59,048 bases of DNA, from NCBI GenBank assembly GCA_027858735.1, contig JAQICC010000310.1, positions 1 to 59,048 of the forward strand, written 5' to 3'. Numbering within the stretch: position 1 is the first letter of the stretch; every line of letters starts with the position of its first letter. Shown here one piece after another: positions 57,084 to 59,048 of this stretch. Source of the stretch: Salinivirgaceae bacterium (GTDB taxonomy: Bacteria; Bacteroidota; Bacteroidia; Bacteroidales; SZUA-534). Both the position numbers and the translations under genes were made by a program. The notes beneath the pieces were generated by a model. The model saw nothing but the letters and a program-made list of their open reading frames with translations. It was not told the origin of the DNA and did no database searches.

Positions 57084-59048
57084 TTATTTATTAACTACTA
57101 CTTTGCGATATACTGCTTTTTCATTATTACTTAATTTAATAATAAATAAGCTATTTTGTGAAGATAACTCTCCAAGATTTATGAAAATTTTGCGATTATC
57201 TTCTATGTTTTTCGCAAGCATCTTTCGACCTGAAATATCAAATATTTCAACTTTATCAATATCCCCATCAGAAATAATATGAACAGCACCATTTGTTGGG
57301 TTTGGATATATTTTTACATTCGAAAAATTGCTTTGCTCAATATCTGTTGTCAATACGTTTACCATTATGGTATCTGGCTTACTATCTGAAATGCCGTCGT
57401 TAACCACCAGCACCGCTTTGTAAACGCCCATTTCATCAACTTCCAAAATTGCATTGGGTTTGGTAAAATCTAATAAATTTGCCCTACTCTCCTCTGGCCA
57501 TTCAATTAACTGCCACTTAAAGCTTAATTCATCGCCATCGGGGTCGTAACTATTTGATCCATCAAAGAAAAAATATCTATCCTCAATACTCACTATTGTA
57601 TCATTTCCTGCCATGGCTATAGGTACATTTGAGACTGTAATTTGCACTACATCAGGCATACTGTTATTAAATCCATCGTTAACTACAAGGCTCAATTTAT
57701 AAATACCTGAAACATCGGGCACAACATCAATATCCATGGCTGTTGCATCAGCAATTGTCAAATTACTATTATTGGGGTTTTCCTCGATACTCCATAAATA
57801 GCTTAGCGTGGCATCGGTAACCTGGCTAAAACTTAAAGCTCCTGAAAAACTAACTGTTAATTCTGGTGCTATAATTGTGTCGTTACCAGCAATAGCCACT
57901 GGTAATGTATATTTGGAATGATATTTTATTTTAAAAGCAATGCTTTTTGAAAAATCAGGCAATTCAAGAATGTTGGTTAGTTTAACCAATGGCAAGCTAT
58001 CAACTTTTATAATCTCATTGCTCTCAGGCAAATAATAAGTTACGGTGTAATTAGCAAAAGGTAAATTTTTCAATTGGCACTCTGCACCTGAAATATTCAC
58101 GCCATTAAATTCATCATAAATATATCCGTAATAATTAATGCCACTTGTTAAGCCATATGATTTAAGTTGCTTAGTGGCATGTTTAACATCAAACAAGTAG
58201 TTTTCAAGCACCCCTTCTTTTGCAAAATCCTCATCGCTAATATAATCCGCGGGCATGGTAAATAAGCCGGCCCACGATAAATCTAAATAGTGTTCCCAAA
58301 TCCACATATACCCAGGCACCTGAGTCATTATTCCATTCCAAATAGAATGGCGTTGCATATCAAAAGGAACATCAGCCTCATTATTTGTGCCATATTCCCC
58401 ATTAATAATTGATAAGTTTTCAAGTTCCACTTTGAAATTATTATCAAGCTTAACCTGATCGGCCAACATGTTATTCGAGTACAAGTGGTACTGAATATTA
58501 TCGAGGGCACTTATTGAATCAAAATGCGGAATTTGATCGTGTTCCGCAACCGTAGTCATAATATGGTTAAATGGGTCGATGCTTTGAATATATTGACTCA
58601 TTTCGCTATGCCATGTGAGCACTCCGGGAAACCATCTTGAGGTTTGTTCATTATGTATGCCTGTAAATTGCACTTCATTAAAAAATTCCCATGCAAAAAG
58701 ATTTTTGGAGTAGGCCCAACGAGCAACTATATAGCGCAATAACTTTTTTGTTTGCACTTTACTGGCATCATTATAGAAATATTCTTCAGCTCTGTCAATA
58801 TATCCGCCATTTACTGTATTGTATGGGTTATCGACCCACATAGAATCAACATTTTCAGAAAACATACCATGCTGAAAAATAGTTAATTGCATATACATAT
58901 TCTTTCCCTCGCAATGGTCAAGCAATTGATCGCTCATTGCCGCAGCTTCTTGACTATAAACTCCAAGGCCGTCGTAAAAACTTGTTGGTTTCCATTCTAA
59001 TGCCTGCTGAGCAAAAGGCGTATGCCAATAACGAAAGGTATTTGCCTT
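57084..59048 (-). CDS. Partial clan GH-A glycoside hydrolase with PKD-like domains and T9SS tail
   Basis: The frame is open to the window end, so the N-terminus is missing; 654 residues are visible. The visible barrel starts at KANTFRYWHTPFAQQALEW and contains acid/base Glu in FAWEFFNEVQF (codon 58674-58676) and a likely nucleophile Glu in SIINGEYGTNNEAD (codon 58395-58397). This resembles DUF5060/GH5-like cellulase-fold enzymes. Two PKD/REJ-like domains follow, each opening with AGNDTI. The C-terminal T9SS domain begins at VKIYPNPTNG and ends in YRKVVVNK. In this mannan locus it is probably another mannan-active enzyme, but the family is not certain. A strong terminator follows. Confidence 0.82.
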   Translation of the reverse strand, partial: KANTFRYWHTPFAQQALEWKPTSFYDGLGVYSQEAAAMSDQLLDHCEGKNMYMQLTIFQHGMFSENVDSMWVDNPYNTVNGGYIDRAEEYFYNDASKVQTKKLLRYIVARWAYSKNLFAWEFFNEVQFTGIHNEQTSRWFPGVLTWHSEMSQYIQSIDPFNHIMTTVAEHDQIPHFDSISALDNIQYHLYSNNMLADQVKLDNNFKVELENLSIINGEYGTNNEADVPFDMQRHSIWNGIMTQVPGYMWIWEHYLDLSWAGLFTMPADYISDEDFAKEGVLENYLFDVKHATKQLKSYGLTSGINYYGYIYDEFNGVNISGAECQLKNLPFANYTVTYYLPESNEIIKVDSLPLVKLTNILELPDFSKSIAFKIKYHSKYTLPVAIAGNDTIIAPELTVSFSGALSFSQVTDATLSYLWSIEENPNNSNLTIADATAMDIDVVPDVSGIYKLSLVVNDGFNNSMPDVVQITVSNVPIAMAGNDTIVSIEDRYFFFDGSNSYDPDGDELSFKWQLIEWPEESRANLLDFTKPNAILEVDEMGVYKAVLVVNDGISDSKPDTIMVNVLTTDIEQSNFSNVKIYPNPTNGAVHIISDGDIDKVEIFDISGRKMLAKNIEDNRKIFINLGELSSQNSLFIIKLSNNEKAVYRKVVVNK

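Overview
The window is AT-rich chromosomal DNA from a member of the Bacteroidota. The evidence is a SusC/SusD pair, a hybrid two-component system (HTCS), many lipoproteins with Bacteroidota-type lipoboxes, type IX secretion (T9SS) C-terminal sorting domains, promoter-like TAnnTTTG boxes and few Shine-Dalgarno sequences. The mix of HTCS, T9SS and very large glycan loci fits free-living or marine/sediment Bacteroidia such as the Marinilabiliales. That placement is an inference, not something the sequence proves. No rRNA, tRNA or CRISPR array was seen.

Region 1 (about 1-42,560, all + strand) is one large polysaccharide utilisation locus (PUL). It begins after a broken gene remnant (87-288) and a directly repeated operator-like motif (323-357). 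Its order is SusC, SusD, GH2, GH97 (inverting type), GH2, GH97 (retaining type), GH51, GH2 beta-glucuronidase type, GH95, SGNH esterase, LacZ-type GH2, GH88, GH43, GH31, GH31 with PA14, GH3, sialate-O-acetylesterase-type SGNH, BACON-GH5, GH43 with CBM6 and T9SS tail, and a small SGNH esterase. The BACON-GH5 endoglucanase with two GH31 enzymes, beta-galactosidases, a GH95 fucosidase, GH43/GH51 arabinofuranosidases, a GH3 and acetylesterases is the signature of a xyloglucan utilisation locus. The beta-glucuronidase, GH88 and two GH97 enzymes go beyond canonical xyloglucan and suggest a more decorated, possibly uronic-acid-bearing, substrate.

Region 2 (about 42,560-43,790) is a scar between loci. 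It holds a REP-associated tyrosine transposase (RAYT) flanked by REP-like palindromes. The RAYT is split by a 158-bp miniature inverted-repeat element with perfect 15-bp ends and a 5-bp target duplication. A 37-codon remnant of a secreted protein follows.

Region 3 (43,793-47,890, - strand) is an HTCS of about 1365 residues, the type of one-protein sensor/regulator that normally controls a PUL.

Region 4 (48,361-59,048, - strand) is a beta-mannan locus. In transcription order it has a partial clan GH-A hydrolase with PKD-like domains and a T9SS tail (running off the window), a GH26 mannanase with T9SS tail, a GPH-type sugar:cation symporter, mannose-6-phosphate isomerase, a lipoprotein related to ABC solute-binding proteins, a lipoprotein GH26, and a PQQ-type beta-propeller protein. 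No SusC/SusD pair or ABC permease is visible for it. The likely flow is surface cleavage of mannan by T9SS-secreted enzymes, capture by the solute-binding-like lipoprotein, further cleavage by the lipoprotein GH26, inner-membrane uptake by the symporter, and conversion of mannose-6-phosphate to fructose-6-phosphate.
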